From: Haliotis asinina
Lineage: Eukaryota; Mollusca; Gastropoda; Lepetellida; Haliotidae
Assembly (NCBI RefSeq): GCF_037392515.1
Contig: NC_090281.1
Location: 44,926,645-44,990,644, forward strand
Reading direction: 5' to 3'
Length of the DNA: 64,000 bases
The translations under genes and the position numbers were made by a program. Positions 14,225 through 25,155 of the stretch are shown here, one piece after another; position 1 is the first letter of the stretch, and the number at the start of each line of letters is the position of its first letter. Below the pieces are notes generated by a model, which was not told the DNA's origin, did not search any database, and was given only the letters and a program-made list of their open reading frames with translations.

Positions 14225-14329
14225 CAAGGTCCCACGTCTGGAGCCTCACTGAACTATAAATGTGTGTCATTTCCCGCGTTGTTGTGAAGCGTGTTCTTGA
14301 CATAGCGAGGTAATACTCTGGAAGGGGAC
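14225..14329 (+). promoter_or_regulatory. Presumed promoter and 5' leader of gene A
   Basis: TATAAA lies at 14255-14260, 70 bp before the ATG. The block from about 14200 to the ATG aligns well with the sequence before exon 1 of gene C, including ATTTCCCGCG and GCGAGGTAATACTCTGG. Conservation between two gene copies, set against a freely diverged intron, suggests a functional leader. The TATA role is inferred; in gene C the same place reads TATAGA. Confidence 0.5.
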
Positions 14330-14476
14330 ATGGAGACAAGTGCATCTGTGACGTCGATGGCTTCTGAGGGAGAGTTGGACCAAACTCGTCGACGATGGAC
14401 AAACAAGCTGAAGTCTACACTCTACAGGAAGAAGTTTTTATACACGGCATGCCTTTTGTTCGGTAACTTCATGTCG
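14330..14476 (+). CDS. MFSD4/NaGLT1-like transporter A, exon 1
   Basis: First coding exon (49 codons) of a 12-helix major-facilitator transporter. The ATG is chosen because the same start and following residues METSA...SEGELDQTR are kept in the paralogue exon at 59838. The exon encodes a charged cytoplasmic N-terminus and the beginning of membrane helix 1 (LYTACLLFGNFMS), then stops at a clean donor, TCG|GTGAGT, in phase 0. Joined to exons at 25156-25441 (phase 0 in) and 28410-29464 (phase 1 in), it gives a continuous 495-residue protein, close to the usual length of the MFSD4A/MFSD4B (SLC60) family. Intron 1 is 10,679 bp and filled with repeats. In mammals MFSD4B (NaGLT1) carries glucose with sodium at the plasma membrane; substrate here is inferred from family only. 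No upstream non-coding exon was looked for beyond this window's sequence. Confidence 0.85.
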
Positions 14477-16664
14477 GTGAGTCAACTGAGCTGTTGCACA
14501 CAAGTTCAAATTACACACACAGGATGATTTTAGAATCTGTAAGCCTTTCCAATATATAGGGAAATTGAACGACTGCTGGTAGTGGCATGGTGACATCTGA
14601 TATGAACTGAAGAACGTGTCACTTTAACCCGGTGTTGGCATTACATTAGCCGATATGGCAGGGCACTCATGTATCCGAATTAAGGGTTGCATTTTACATT
14701 TTCAGTATCAAATCATGAACATTATATGAAGACTGATTCCATAACTGGGTCTCGGCTGTCTGTAATGACCATTCTGGGTCATGGTGTTCGTTGTCTCCTC
14801 ATGTTTAAACGAGGCGACTGACAAGGCCTTCCGTGGGCACATGGCGCACTGAGACAGTTGTTCGATCGCCATCAGTCATGACTGTTCAACTAGTGACCTT
14901 GTGTATACGTAATATAGTCGGATTGATTTACGGTAAAGGAGCAATGACTTTTGTTATTTTGTACTCAAAAATCGATAGGGCCCGGGATGTGTAAGCAGCT
15001 ATTACAACTTAATCGGGGGATAGGAAATCCTTATCGAATGGCCTTGACATAACGCTATGACATAACTCTTTTTCGAGAGATATGGAGCTATTTCTTTGGC
15101 TTGATATATACTAGGGCTCCAGACCGTAGGCTTCAAGTTATATAGTAATAATAGGTATTATCTTTGTTATTTCGCCGATTTTGGTACAAAACAATCTTCA
15201 GCGACCGATTCATTTCAAATAGTTTAATGTGTATGTGGACTGCTGGAGAGAAAGAAAACTTTACTCATTTCTTTAAATTTAAGGAGCAGTTGACTTCTAA
15301 ACGAATACTCCAATAACAACCAGTTTTGTTGTACGACAAAAATACCTATTAGCTACGTCTACGGTTCGATGACGACAGTCTTTGGCAATAATGTAGGATT
15401 CAAGGTTGGCCGTTTTGAACTTTGAGGATATTTTTTTGTCTGTCAAAAACATATCCTCTGTAAACACCGAAGCAAATGCTTTTGCATTACTTCGTCTCCA
15501 TGCATCACACTACAAAATAATGTAAGCGAAATTGGAAAATGTCTGGTGTGAACCGCTACCTTCTCAGTTTTCATACATCGTGTCGCATCATGGTTTCTTG
15601 CATGGAGAGCAATCATGTAAAATACTTGCAGAGTTTGCCTTAGAAATGGTTGGGGAAAACGTTTTCTTCCTGATCATGAAACCGAAACTGTCTCAATATA
15701 TGAACAGGCACGGTGGTGTTGACGGTATGGCCTTTATCATTGATGATTCATGTAAAATCCCTGAAACAATTAAAACATCCTTTAGACAAAACATAAATAT
15801 ATGCTGATAGATAATATCAGCCATGAATATAATCTGTATATAGATAACCATTTACAGAATATTATCATTGCTGAGCCATTTCATACACATTGCCTCAACA
15901 CTTAATTGATAGCAGATTCCATATACTAGTATACTTTCATTCATACATAGAACATAAATATGTATGTACACATCATATCACATGACACTAATTATGACAA
16001 ACTACTAAATACCTGCAATATGATAAAGCAGCCAGGTTATCAGAACATAAACAAACTGTACACATGACATGAATATGTACAAACCACAAAAAGTATTGAA
16101 AGAAACTAACCTTTGGAAATGATCCCGAGAGCTCCAACAAACTAAATGTCCAAATGATCCAATGGTGCCTTGTGACCACTGACCAGTAGAAATGTTTCAT
16201 CTCGACTAATAATAAACTGCAAACTTTAAACAGGGGACAGCAAGCTAACAAGGTTTATGACAAAGGGACAGTAAGTTTCGTGCTGGGGCTGGCTAATGTG
16301 TGGTTGTGCTCAGGGTGATTGTAAGCTAAGAGAAAGGGGTTAGAGAAACTCAAGAATGAAGTATAATGTTTAGAAATGTGCTAAGCTGAATATTTCATAA
16401 AGTTTCATTAAAACTAAAGAATGAAAACACGGAATATTTACAAATATTTCATCCTGTCACACTCATATTGAAGGATACTGTGACCATATTGCCAGAGGAT
16501 ACATTAAGCAAACATTCGGTTTTGGTGAGTAAGACAAGTCATGCTGTTATTTTGTGACTTATTTTCGGATTATTAGTTCTAGTAGTGTTTAAGAAATAAT
16601 GAGCCTTTTATGGACATTTCACAATCACTGAAAAGAATCATCTCTGTCCATTCTTTAGCCATGG
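14477..16664 (+). other. Intron 1 of gene A, first part
   Basis: AT-rich intron without recognisable repeat families. It contains one unexplained open frame (15526-15807, listed separately). No other coding signal is seen. Confidence 0.7.
15526..15807 (+). other. Unidentified open frame, no ATG start
   Basis: Open stretch of about 93 codons inside intron 1 of gene A, ending at a TGA, beginning after a TAA and without an ATG near its start. Its composition is protein-like (FSYIVSHHGFLHGEQSC, GVDGMAFIIDDSC) and not repetitive. I do not recognise a family. It could be the fragment of a retrocopy or transposon, or chance. No splice acceptor of good quality stands before it, so I do not propose it as an exon of gene A. 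Confidence 0.2.
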
Positions 16665-16904
16665 GACCGGTGAAGGTCTGGGGTATAATAGACCCTCAAC
16701 AGCCTACGCTTGCCATAAAAGGCGACTATGCTTGTCGTGAGATATGACTTACAGGAACGGGTGGTCAGGCTCGCTGACTTGGTTGGCACATGTCATCGGT
16801 TCCCAATTGCCTAGATCGACGCTCATGCTGTTGATCACTGCATTGTCTGGACCAGACTCGATTATTTACAAATCACCGGCGTAAAACTAAACTCGCTCAC
16901 TCTT
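16665..16904 (+). mobile_element. SINE2 copy
   Basis: Member of a second SINE-like family, with the marker stretches GCTTGCCATAAAAGGCGAC, GGTGGTCAGGCTCGCTGACT, TTGATCACTGCATTGTCTGG and the 3' end GGCGTAAAACTAAACTCGC followed by TCACTC. This copy lacks the ATAGCTGGAATATTGCTGAG segment before the tail that fuller copies (37593-37864) have. The body has no clear tRNA head. Confidence 0.85.
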
Positions 16905-17529
16905 TAGCTATGGAGGTGTCTCAATAAGTGAATCCAGACTCAGCCAGAATGAGTGCGTGAGTGAGTGAGTTTGCGCCAGCCATAAAGTGACGACAGACAA
17001 TGAAAATAGATATATGTATGTACGAAAGGCAGTCTCGAAAGATAACTTTATCAGCATCTTATATTATATATCATTATTATCATATATTATATATATCATA
17101 TTATTATATTATTGGGAACACTAACAGGATTTATGACCTTTTTTCATTTCCTTAGTTCGCAAACATTTACTGTTTCCAACTCATAACTAACGTCATCTGG
17201 TGGAGATATTATCTTTTATAAAAGATTGGATCCATCAGTGACAAAAATGACGCATGCACACTGACTTGTACCATACGTACCGTAAGTTTTAGATGAATAA
17301 ATGACTAACATTTGCATATGTTAATGAGGGGTGCCATCAGAGGGGCAAGAACGCTCTGCTGTCCACGAACACGTGGTTTCAGCACCATTTCATCTTCATT
17401 CATGAATTCACGCTCTGTCATCGGAACTGAAATAGTCAATGAGTGCATCAACTACATTATGTATTATTTATATTATTTAGTGAACGCCGTAGAACAACGG
17501 AAATATAGCTGAGTGCGTCTTTAAAGAAA
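16905..17529. other. Intron spacer with AT-rich tract
   Basis: A worn (GAGT)n SINE tail lies near 16950-16975, and an AT-rich simple tract near 17055-17115 (TATTATATATCATTATTATC and similar). The remainder has no recognisable gene. Confidence 0.6.
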
Positions 17530-17705
17530 GTTAAGTTAAAATCTAAAGTCACATGGGCAATATTTCATCCATATCGTGACGAAAACAAGTTCACGATAAA
17601 TACACATAAGCTATAAAAAGAAACTTGTCAACGAAGGACAGTAAAACCAATTAGAATATCACAGTATTTTAGTAATAAAGCTAGCATCTTTCTCTCGTTA
17701 AACAG
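17530..17705 (-). mobile_element. SINE3 fragment
   Basis: Matches the better copy at 33766-34043: CATATCGTGACGAAAACA, AACGAAGGACAGTAAAAC and AATATCACAGTA occur in the same order and spacing. The (GAGT)n tail is missing. Orientation is assigned from the fuller copy. Confidence 0.75.
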
Positions 17706-17910
17706 GCAAACAAACACGAGCTCGTGATCTAGTAACTGTGCACCCCGTATCTTTCAGAAGAAATATGCTAGATGTATGGACATGATTTTGTTGATTTCAT
17801 TTAATTTAAACCTGTTTAAAACCACGTTTTACAACAATATGTGTGTGAAGGACGGCCTGTTAATGTCAGCTTTAAATGGTACGTCTAGGACAAAGGGGGG
17901 TGGGGGGTGA

Positions 17911-18066
17911 GGGGTGAGGTAGTCTGGTGGTTAAAGCGTTCGGCTATTACTCCAAAGACCCAGGTTCGATTCCCCACATGGTCACAGTGTGTGATGCAAT
18001 TTCCGGTGTTTCACGTCGTCATATAGCTAGAATGTTGATTAAAAACGGCGTAAAACTAAACTCTCT
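17911..18066 (+). mobile_element. SINE1 copy
   Basis: GGTTAAAGCGTTCGGC (A-box side), CCAGGTTCGATTCCCCACAT (B box), then an altered body and AACGGCGTAAAACTAAACTC. More diverged than the copy at 22392. Any open frame here is the SINE read through. Confidence 0.88.
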
Positions 18067-18351
18067 CATATCTGAGATATTTTCACAATCTATCATGGTC
18101 ACGCGAAGTAAAAGAAAACAACTCATGTCCCTTTTGGGAATCCATAGTCTCTATGTCAAGCGTTGGAAGTGAACCCGGATACAGAAGGAATGCGACTCGT
18201 GTCAAGTTACAAGCCAGGCAGCGCCTCATAAAATACACTAGGTTGTTATACTTGCAAGTGGAGGTAGTTGTATCTGGTCACGAAATCATTACTCAAAAGC
18301 CTACCTTGTCTGAACTTCATGTGGTTCACGTACCTTAGTAACTACACATGG

Positions 18352-18512
18352 GTGAGTGAATTTAGTTTTACGCCGCTTATAGCAATATTCCAGCAGTATC
18401 ACAGTGGGAGACACCTGAAATGGGCTTCACACATTGTACCCATGTGGGGAATCGAAGCCAGGCTCATGACGAGCGAACGCTTTCACCGATAAGCTAGGCA
18501 CACCACATCCCC
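18352..18512 (-). mobile_element. SINE1 copy
   Basis: Reverse-oriented copy: it opens with GTGAGTGAATTTAGTTTTAC, runs through AGCAATATTCCAGCAG and GGGCTTCACACATTGTACCC, and ends in the tRNA-like head ACGAGCGAACGCTTTCACC. Nearly full length. Confidence 0.9.
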
Positions 18513-18866
18513 TAGCGCCCGTATGGATGCATGTTCTCAATCAACCAATTGTATGGTTCGTTAGTTTGAGGTCTCGTTTTGCCACCACCCTATTGTAAAG
18601 GATGGAGAAGCAGCCATGCGTGTTGACTGAAAGACCAATAGGATTTAGCAGGGGTAGTCTCAAGTATTATCGTATTATTAACTTTGCACAATATCTGCAT
18701 TGTCTTAATTATTATTGTTATTAATGAAATTGCACAAGATCTGCACACAATTTAAGGCATTTACACATGCAGCAAAACACGCGTTAACTCTCTAAACTCT
18801 ACTTAAAACCTTGAAATACTAGACTACGGCTACCACGATTATTAGGAATGAACTAAACATTCACAA
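18513..18866. other. Intron spacer
   Basis: AT-rich intron sequence; I see no gene or known repeat. Confidence 0.6.
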
Positions 18867-18972
18867 GTGAGCGACTGAGTTTAGTTTTAGGCCACCTTTA
18901 GGCAATATTCTAGCAATATCACAGCGGGGGACGCCAAGCATGGGTTTCACACAATGTACGCATTTTAGGAAT
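18867..18972 (-). mobile_element. SINE1 fragment
   Basis: Tail-side two thirds of a reverse SINE1 (GTTTAGTTTTAGGCCACC, GGCAATATTCTAGCAATATC, GTTTCACACAATGTAC). The tRNA-like head is missing. Confidence 0.85.
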
Positions 18973-19747
18973 AGTCAAAACATTGATTACACAGCAGTCT
19001 CATTTCCTGCTGACTAGGTTCAGTCCTTAGTGGAATAACCAGTCCATCTCAGAGAGTTTTAACCGTACATCTCATTCAACTGGATATGTGAATATTAATC
19101 AGCATAATTTAATACAGCTAATCACTTGAAAATTGCAACACTGAACTCCTACTATTCCTTACAAACACGTCGTGCAGCGCGCTCTGTTTTGCAGTGTGCC
19201 CTGACAAACGAAAATCTCAAAACGAGGGCTTATCGCTAGAAAAAATTGACGGTCTGGTGCAGATTTGATGTTATTGATACAGATTTGATGTTACAGTTGT
19301 ATATCTATCTCATTGCGAGTTACAGAACTACAATGAAAAAGCACAACAGTGGCATGCTCTGACATGCTGCATAAACCTCGATATAAAACATAGAAATACG
19401 ATGTTATTAAAGTTTAAAATTAAAACTCATTTGTAAACACCATTTTCTTATGAAACAAGGAATTGTAATTCAATGTAACCAGAATTACTTGTAGTTTCAC
19501 TTTCACACGAGAAAATTCGGATTAGCAGAAAAGTAGGTCATTTTGTGAATTGTCGGGTTTGCCGAGCATGACGAGCGAACGCGTTAACCACTGTATTCTG
19601 AAACGGGTACATGATCATTTTATACATGCCAGACATAAGTTATCTTGGATGCTCATTAAGCCTGAGCTCAGTTCACTCACTTGCTGCTGTAATTTTGACA
19701 TGACCCTCGTGCTTGTATAAACACAGTAGCTGTTAATCCTTTTCCGG
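18973..19747. other. Intron spacer with SINE1 scrap
   Basis: A head fragment of SINE1 (GCATGACGAGCGAACGCGTT) lies at about 19566-19590, minus strand. Otherwise AT-rich intron without a recognisable gene. Confidence 0.6.
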
Positions 19748-21592
19748 GTGGTGTCCTCCCATTAGCAAGACATCCCAATAGCAAGACACCTTAAAACAAC
19801 ATTGTCACAACTGAGTGCACTCATTAAAGAAGTAATTAACCCCTTTCCTGAAAATGGACTTGTTTTACTATAAACCCACCCAGAAGAAAGGAATTAGAAC
19901 TAGGACTCAAATATATTTGATCAGTCCTTTATAATAATAATTGATAATGATTTAACACACATTCAGTTACAGTTCATAATTCAGTCATTTATCACACGGC
20001 AGCAGACTTTAGCCCATCTTTATAAGTTTGCCAGTAGCATCCAAGAACTGGAGAGGAGTCTTGACACGCTGGGATTGCTGATCCTTGAGTCAGGAAAGCC
20101 GGTTATCAATGTCCTCGTTTCCTTGCTGGCGGAGCTGCACCTAGGTGTAACCGCGACAGCTTGATCTCCTCAGATTTCTCTGTCTTCTTGATGATTTCTA
20201 TAAACCGGTAGAGATTTGGATGGCAATGGCTCAGGGAAGCATTAAGGCGATTGTGGAAACCCTCCAAGTTGTTGTTTGTTCTTGGATCTGATGTCTGGTG
20301 ATGGTTCCACAGCAAAAGAGGGAATCTGGCATAAAAATCTACCCAATTTATGACTGTGTAGTCGTCAAAAGTCGTCAGCACTCGGCACATTGGGTGAGTG
20401 GTCCATGGACTCAATCCAAGCATCCTGCACTAGCTGGAGAGGTAGCAGAGGCATGGCAGCAGCTCGTCTGATCCACTGTTCAACAAGGATGCCACCTCTG
20501 TGTCTTACTGCAAGCCCTAGGTTTTGCGTGTGGTGGAAAAAAACAACCCTTGATGTCTGAACCTGAGAACCCTGTACGGAGGGCTCTGATAGCAGCAACT
20601 TCAAAGTCCACCTGGAATGTGTCTGGATTGAATGGCTGGTTCAGCAGTTGTTGAATCTGGACCTTCAACTGGACAAACAGGCATTGGTACGTTGTAGTCC
20701 GGCGATCAGGAAGCAAGGCATAGACAAGAGGATAGGTAATGCTCCCTTTCCGTGCATGAAGGATGTAAAGCTGATTCCAGAGATTAGAACATGCGGAGAA
20801 AGTGCCATCCATGTACACAGTGGACGCTGACTGGAGGACTCTGAGTTGTTCATCAGTGGAAGATACGACCATCTTGTCTTCTTCGCCATCTTCAAACAGC
20901 AATCACCTGTCACCATCATGGGTCTCTCTCCATTGTGATGTGATTTGAACTTCTGGGAGCTTTGGAATGGTGTGACTACGATCTCTGTACATGGCAACAG
21001 AGCTAAATGACGGGAATGTAGATCAGTATCTGGCTGGCATTGGAGTGGTTGGTTCTTCTCTCCCTCTTTCTCAAGCTACCAAGGAATTGCACTCTTCCAG
21101 TATCTTCTCTTGTATGGTTGTGTTCAGTGAAATTTCTGACAAATTTTCCAACTGTTGTGCATTTGTAGGTCTTCACGACACATCGCCAGTGAGTACAACT
21201 CTGTCGGACTTTGTTCTTGTAGTGCAGATATCCCTGATAGAGGACCTGGAGAGTACCTGACTTGTAATATCGACTTGTTGCAAACCAGCCATGATTGTGA
21301 GATGTTCACAAACTAGTGTGAATTTATACGTGTACTAAGTAACGTTTAAGAAAACATGCACGTTAAGCAATGTTTGAGTAGGTTATCCCTGCTAGTATTT
21401 TACAGTTTCTTAACTCCATACTCTCTGAGAATCTTCACAACAGAATTATTGGTCTACTCTCCTTAATTAACAGCTCATGACGGACTGTGTCCATTGTTAG
21501 GCGGGTAGACTGGCTGTGTTTGTTTAATTAATCACCCTACTCCACTACCTTACAATTGGGTGTCTCATTAATGGGATGTCTCACTAAATAGG
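19748..21592 (-). mobile_element. Mutator-like (MULE) DNA transposon remnant
   Basis: Inverted related ends: the left end contains TTAGCAAGACATCCCAATAG and AAGACACC; the right end contains GGGTGTCTCATTAATGGGAT and GTCTCACTAA, its worn reverse complement over about 35 bp. Between them, on the minus strand, lies coding sequence of a FLYWCH zinc finger followed by a MULE transposase domain (20106-21290). Known biology: many MULEs encode FLYWCH- or SWIM-linked transposases and have terminal inverted repeats with 8-11 bp target duplications. No target duplication is clear here, so the outer edges are approximate. It lies inside intron 1 of gene A. Confidence 0.7.
20106..21290 (-). pseudogene. Decayed FLYWCH / MULE transposase gene
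   Basis: Read on the minus strand from 21290, the first part has a FLYWCH finger: YQGYLHYKNK, then SCTHWRC, TYKC and TEHNH give the Trp, two Cys and His-x-His ligands (about 21128-21215). A stop (TAG near 21008) and a TGA near 20903 interrupt the frame before the transposase core. The core at 20530-20900 shows YMDGTFSACSNLWNQLYILH, PLVYALLPDR and VDFEVAAIRA, the DGTF and DFE acidic residues of MULE transposases. A frame change follows near GCFF; the C-terminal part has LQLVQDAWIESM, WVDFYARFPLLLWNHH and RTNNNLEGFHNRLN. At least two stops and two frame changes make it non-functional. The inverted repeats outside argue for a transposon and against a domesticated host gene. Confidence 0.85.
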
Positions 21593-22379
21593 GTATAACT
21601 TTTCGGGGTGCTGGCAAAACGAGGATAAACAGATAATTATACGTTAATAGTTTATGTGTTTCATTTTCGCTTGTCTCGTGTGTACGAAACTACGAAAATA
21701 AACATATTTCATAATTAACACACAAAAAAGGGAAAGAAGATACAATTTTTGGGTAAAAATAGTCTAAAAATATTGACAGTTAACAGAGTCAGGTGGGTAC
21801 CTCAACATCAGAGGTGATGGCTACAATAATGAACTCAAATCCAACAACATCGAAATACCATAAGGGTTAACAAGTGTTTTGTCGAAAGTGAGTGAAAGGA
21901 CGCTAAAGTGAGTGCATATGGTGCAGTATGTGTAATATAGGCCAGCATATTGTCGCAAATGTGGGACACAGTGTCTTTATGGATAGTTATACGTATACTT
22001 CATAAACAGCTGTCATCGAAGCACAGTATAACAACAAAATATCACATACTTTACGTTTTGGTTTGATTGTTGCTTAACGCCGTACTCGGCGATTGTCATG
22101 CTATATGGGGGAGATTTACAGAATTAAGAATTGGGGTCAATGCGGCCTTTAACAACAAACAAACTCAACAGTTAATGCCCAACGAGATGATAAACCAGTA
22201 CCAGCACGTACTAGACAGAGAAAACTATGAACAGATATACAGAGGATATTATATTAGTGCCCATGTCATGCTATGTTTACGACACGAGTGAATATATGTT
22301 GGTTTTTCCCGAGCGAGAGCGAGGGATATACCGACATTTAGGCACGAATCAAGTACTTACTGCATTTTGGACTCCGCAT
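21593..22379. other. Intron spacer
   Basis: No clear gene. Near 22055-22110 there is a worn repeat edge (TTGCTTAACGCCGTACTCGG and ATGCTATATGGG) of the general SINE-tail type. Open frames at 22067-22412 carry no recognisable domain. Confidence 0.5.
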
Positions 22380-22391
22380 TTATCAACGGAA

Positions 22392-22559
22392 AGGGGCGGT
22401 GGGGTAGCGTAGTGGTTAAGGCGTTCGCTCGTCACGCCGAAGACCCGGGTTCGATTCCCCACATGGGTACACTGTGTGAAGCCCATTTTATGGTGTCCCC
22501 CGCCGTGATATTGCTGGAATATTGCTAAAAGCGGCGTAAAACTTTACTCACTCACTCAC
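22392..22559 (+). mobile_element. Full-length SINE1 with intact target-site duplication
   Basis: Best SINE1 in the window, 168 bp. The 12-bp sequence TTATCAACGGAA occurs immediately before (22380-22391) and after (22560-22571), which fixes the ends. The head has GCGTAGTGGTTAAGGCGTTC (A-box region) and GACCCGGGTTCGATTCCCCA (B box), as in a tRNA gene. The body is GTGTCCCCCGCCGTGATATT then GCTGGAATATTGCTAAAAGC, and the end is GGCGTAAAACTTTACTCACT plus the tail. A perfect duplication and a clean sequence mean a fairly recent insertion. Not a functional tRNA: the anticodon-side stem does not complete a cloverleaf with an acceptor stem. Confidence 0.96.
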
Positions 22560-22749
22560 TTATCAACGGAAGGCATTTACTATAATATCGACAGTCACAC
22601 ACAATATCAATGTATCGATAGCTTTTCGTTTCCCTCATGGATTAATTGCAATGCATCGATTGTTAAATGCATCGTTAATTACACTGCCCTAGTTACCAGT
22701 CACGATCGAAGCCTGTTTTCATCGGAAATTTCCGATCGTGTTTATAGTG

Positions 22750-22890
22750 TGAATGGGTGAGTTGAGTTTTACGACGATTTCAGCAATATTTCAGCAATAT
22801 TTCAGCAATATCACGAGGGGGGACGCCAGAAATGGGCTTCACACATTGTACCCATGTGAGGACTCGAACAACTAGGCTACCACACCACCA
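22750..22890 (-). mobile_element. SINE1 copy with small internal triplication
   Basis: Reverse SINE1 (GGGTGAGTTGAGTTTTACGA, GGGCTTCACACATTGTACCC, ACTCGAACAACTAGGCTACC). An 11-bp step TTTCAGCAATA is present three times in a row near 22780-22810, where other copies have one. Confidence 0.88.
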
Positions 22891-23234
22891 GTCATGTTTA
22901 AAAGGATCCTTAACCTTCGGTAAAACTAAGAATCTGTGGAAGTTCATCACAGTGATTGGTTACATACAGACACCTTATTTATTTCAGTGTTATGGCTATT
23001 TGTTATTAGAAAATGGAAGAGTTGGACAATGTAAATACATATACTGAAGTGTAAAGGATACGGGCATACCATAGTTTCATAGTTGAAAGAAGGAAACATC
23101 ACTGTTTTACACTACTATATTAATATATAGTTGTAGCTGAAAGTTATGAAAGCATGAATTACTTCGATTTAAGTAATGTTCAGTGATGTAATCGTGTCAG
23201 TTGTCTCCCCATTTGGTTCAGTCTCAGGCATAAA
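22891..23234. other. Intron spacer
   Basis: No gene or repeat recognised. Confidence 0.6.
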
Positions 23235-23470
23235 AGTGAATGAGTGAATGAGGTTAGTTTTACGTCACACTGAACAACATTCCAAGTATATAGCGGCGGT
23301 TTGTAAATTATCGAGTCTGGACCAGACAATCCAGTGATCAGCAGCATGAGTATCGATCTGCGCAATTGGTATACGATGACACGTGTCAACCATGTCAGCG
23401 AACCTGACCACCTGATCCAGCTAGTTGCATTTTTACGACAAGCAAGGGTTACCGAAGATCGATTCTAAGC
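23235..23470 (-). mobile_element. SINE2 copy
   Basis: Begins with a worn (GAGT)n tail, GTGAATGAGTGAATGAGGTT, then AGTCTGGACCAGACAATCCA, GTGATCAGCAGCATGAG, CATGTCAGCGAACCTGACCA and ends at CGAAGATCGATTCTAA. Diverged from the 37593 copy by many scattered changes. Confidence 0.85.
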
Positions 23471-24110
23471 GGAGATATATTGTCCCAAATCCATCTGACT
23501 AAACACAGAATTGCAGATGACTCTTTAGCAAGGTTTAGTTTTTGTTATTCTCATTCATACTTGTATTGATCCAGTACTTTGTAATTAACTCTAATAAGAA
23601 AGAAAGTATTTTTTCAAATGTTATTAAGAAAATAATTAGAAATACAAGTTAAGAGATACTGCATGGTAAAATATAATTATGGATAATTATCAAACCATCA
23701 AAACGAAATTCAGAGCGGTACCCCCTCGCTACAAATGCTGATTTATTCACAAAGCTCAATTATGAAGATATCATTGGACTATTTGTTTATTAATTTGACG
23801 AACTATACTCTGTACAACAGGCAGGAGATAATCGATAATCATTTGATTATATGATCTGATGTTAATAGATGAATAAGAAGCAGGCAATGCAGGTTGACAC
23901 ATGACAACCAGCAGATCATGAAAACAATGTTCCGGAAGGAACAAACAATATTTTCAACCTACTCGACAGAGTCTGCAATAAGCTCTTTTAGCAATCATCG
24001 CGTCTACATCAACAACAAGCAGTCACGCACATACATAATTACATGCACATCCTGAGCAGATATCGGGCTACTCGCGGTATACCGTGTTTTAGTCACTATG
24101 TGATGCATTG
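23471..24110. other. Intron spacer
   Basis: AT-rich; nothing recognised on either strand. Confidence 0.6.
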
Positions 24111-24268
24111 AAGTGAGGGAGTGAGTATGGTTTTACTCCTATTTTAGACACCGCAGGAATATCACGGCGGGAGACACCTAAAATGGGCTTTACACATTTT
24201 ACAGAATCGGACTCGGGTCTCCAAAGTGACGAGCCAACGATTGAACCATTAGGCCACCCCACCGCCCC
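24111..24268 (-). mobile_element. SINE1 copy
   Basis: Reverse copy, near full length but diverged: AGTGAGGGAGTGAGTATGG, AATATCACGGCGGGAGACAC, ATGGGCTTTACACATTTTAC, ACTCGGGTCTCC, AACCATTAGGCCACCCCACC. Confidence 0.88.
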
Positions 24269-25155
24269 GTGATGTACTGTACACACTTCATAGGCATCTG
24301 TGTTAGTTATGTTATTACTGCCGTACTCTATGTACTGTGCTGACCTCTTTCTATATAATCAGTACGGATTTTATCACGTTTTTATCATGTGTTCTGCAGA
24401 CCATGAGGTGTAAAAAAGATCCCTTTGCTATATTCACAAGTTCATTTATGTATTCATATAGGCTCCACCAACCACGACATCATTGCTCAAACTTTGAGTT
24501 GATAATGAATTGAAATAACGCATCGCCGGGAGCTGTGACGTTCCATCGCATAATGCGAGCCAGAGGCCTTGACGCCGTTGGTTTGAAAATTCAGGGACAG
24601 ATTGCAACCTTGCATCCTTGCATCCTTGCAACATTTTTTATGTCAGTCAAACAAGTTTCGTTGCAGATTAGTCTATTTTGGACATTAATTGAAAGTTTAA
24701 GTTGTGTTACGGTTCACCTTACAGGATCGTTATGACGTATTGTCGCTCTAATCGTACCGCCTGATTTGGTTGCAGCATTTTATGAGATGCTTTGACTGCT
24801 GATCTTGTATAATTTAAGTCCTACCTGACTAGCTGGAGTCGAGGTTCATTTCTCTGTATAACGCTGTTGAAGGTGTCATTACAAGCATTAGGTTAACTTT
24901 TGGATTTCAGTGTTGATTCAGTGGTGAGGTTACAGCTAATCGTATTCCTGCAGCTCATCACAAGCTTCACATCAATCTCGAGAACTTCGTGCATTGGCTA
25001 TTCCCATTTCTAGGTTGGATCCATTGTCAGAGACAGCAATCTCTGATAGTGGCATCACGAGAGGATATCCCGCTCCTCAACAGCACATCAGCAGATTGTT
25101 GTCAGACCTTTTGCTATCCATTTCGATAACTGTATAAAACTTCTTCTGATTTCAG
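24269..25155. other. Last part of intron 1, gene A
   Basis: No gene recognised. A short slippage tract (TTGCATCC three times) lies near 24608-24630. The intron ends in the acceptor CTTCTGATTTCAG at 25143-25155. Confidence 0.65.

Noticed and set aside
14217-14402. Minus-strand frame opposite exon 1 of gene A
   Set aside because: Shadow of the conserved plus-strand exon and its leader.
22392-22559. Functional tRNA gene
   Set aside because: A and B boxes are present, but no cloverleaf with acceptor stem can be formed; the unit is a SINE bounded by its own target duplication.
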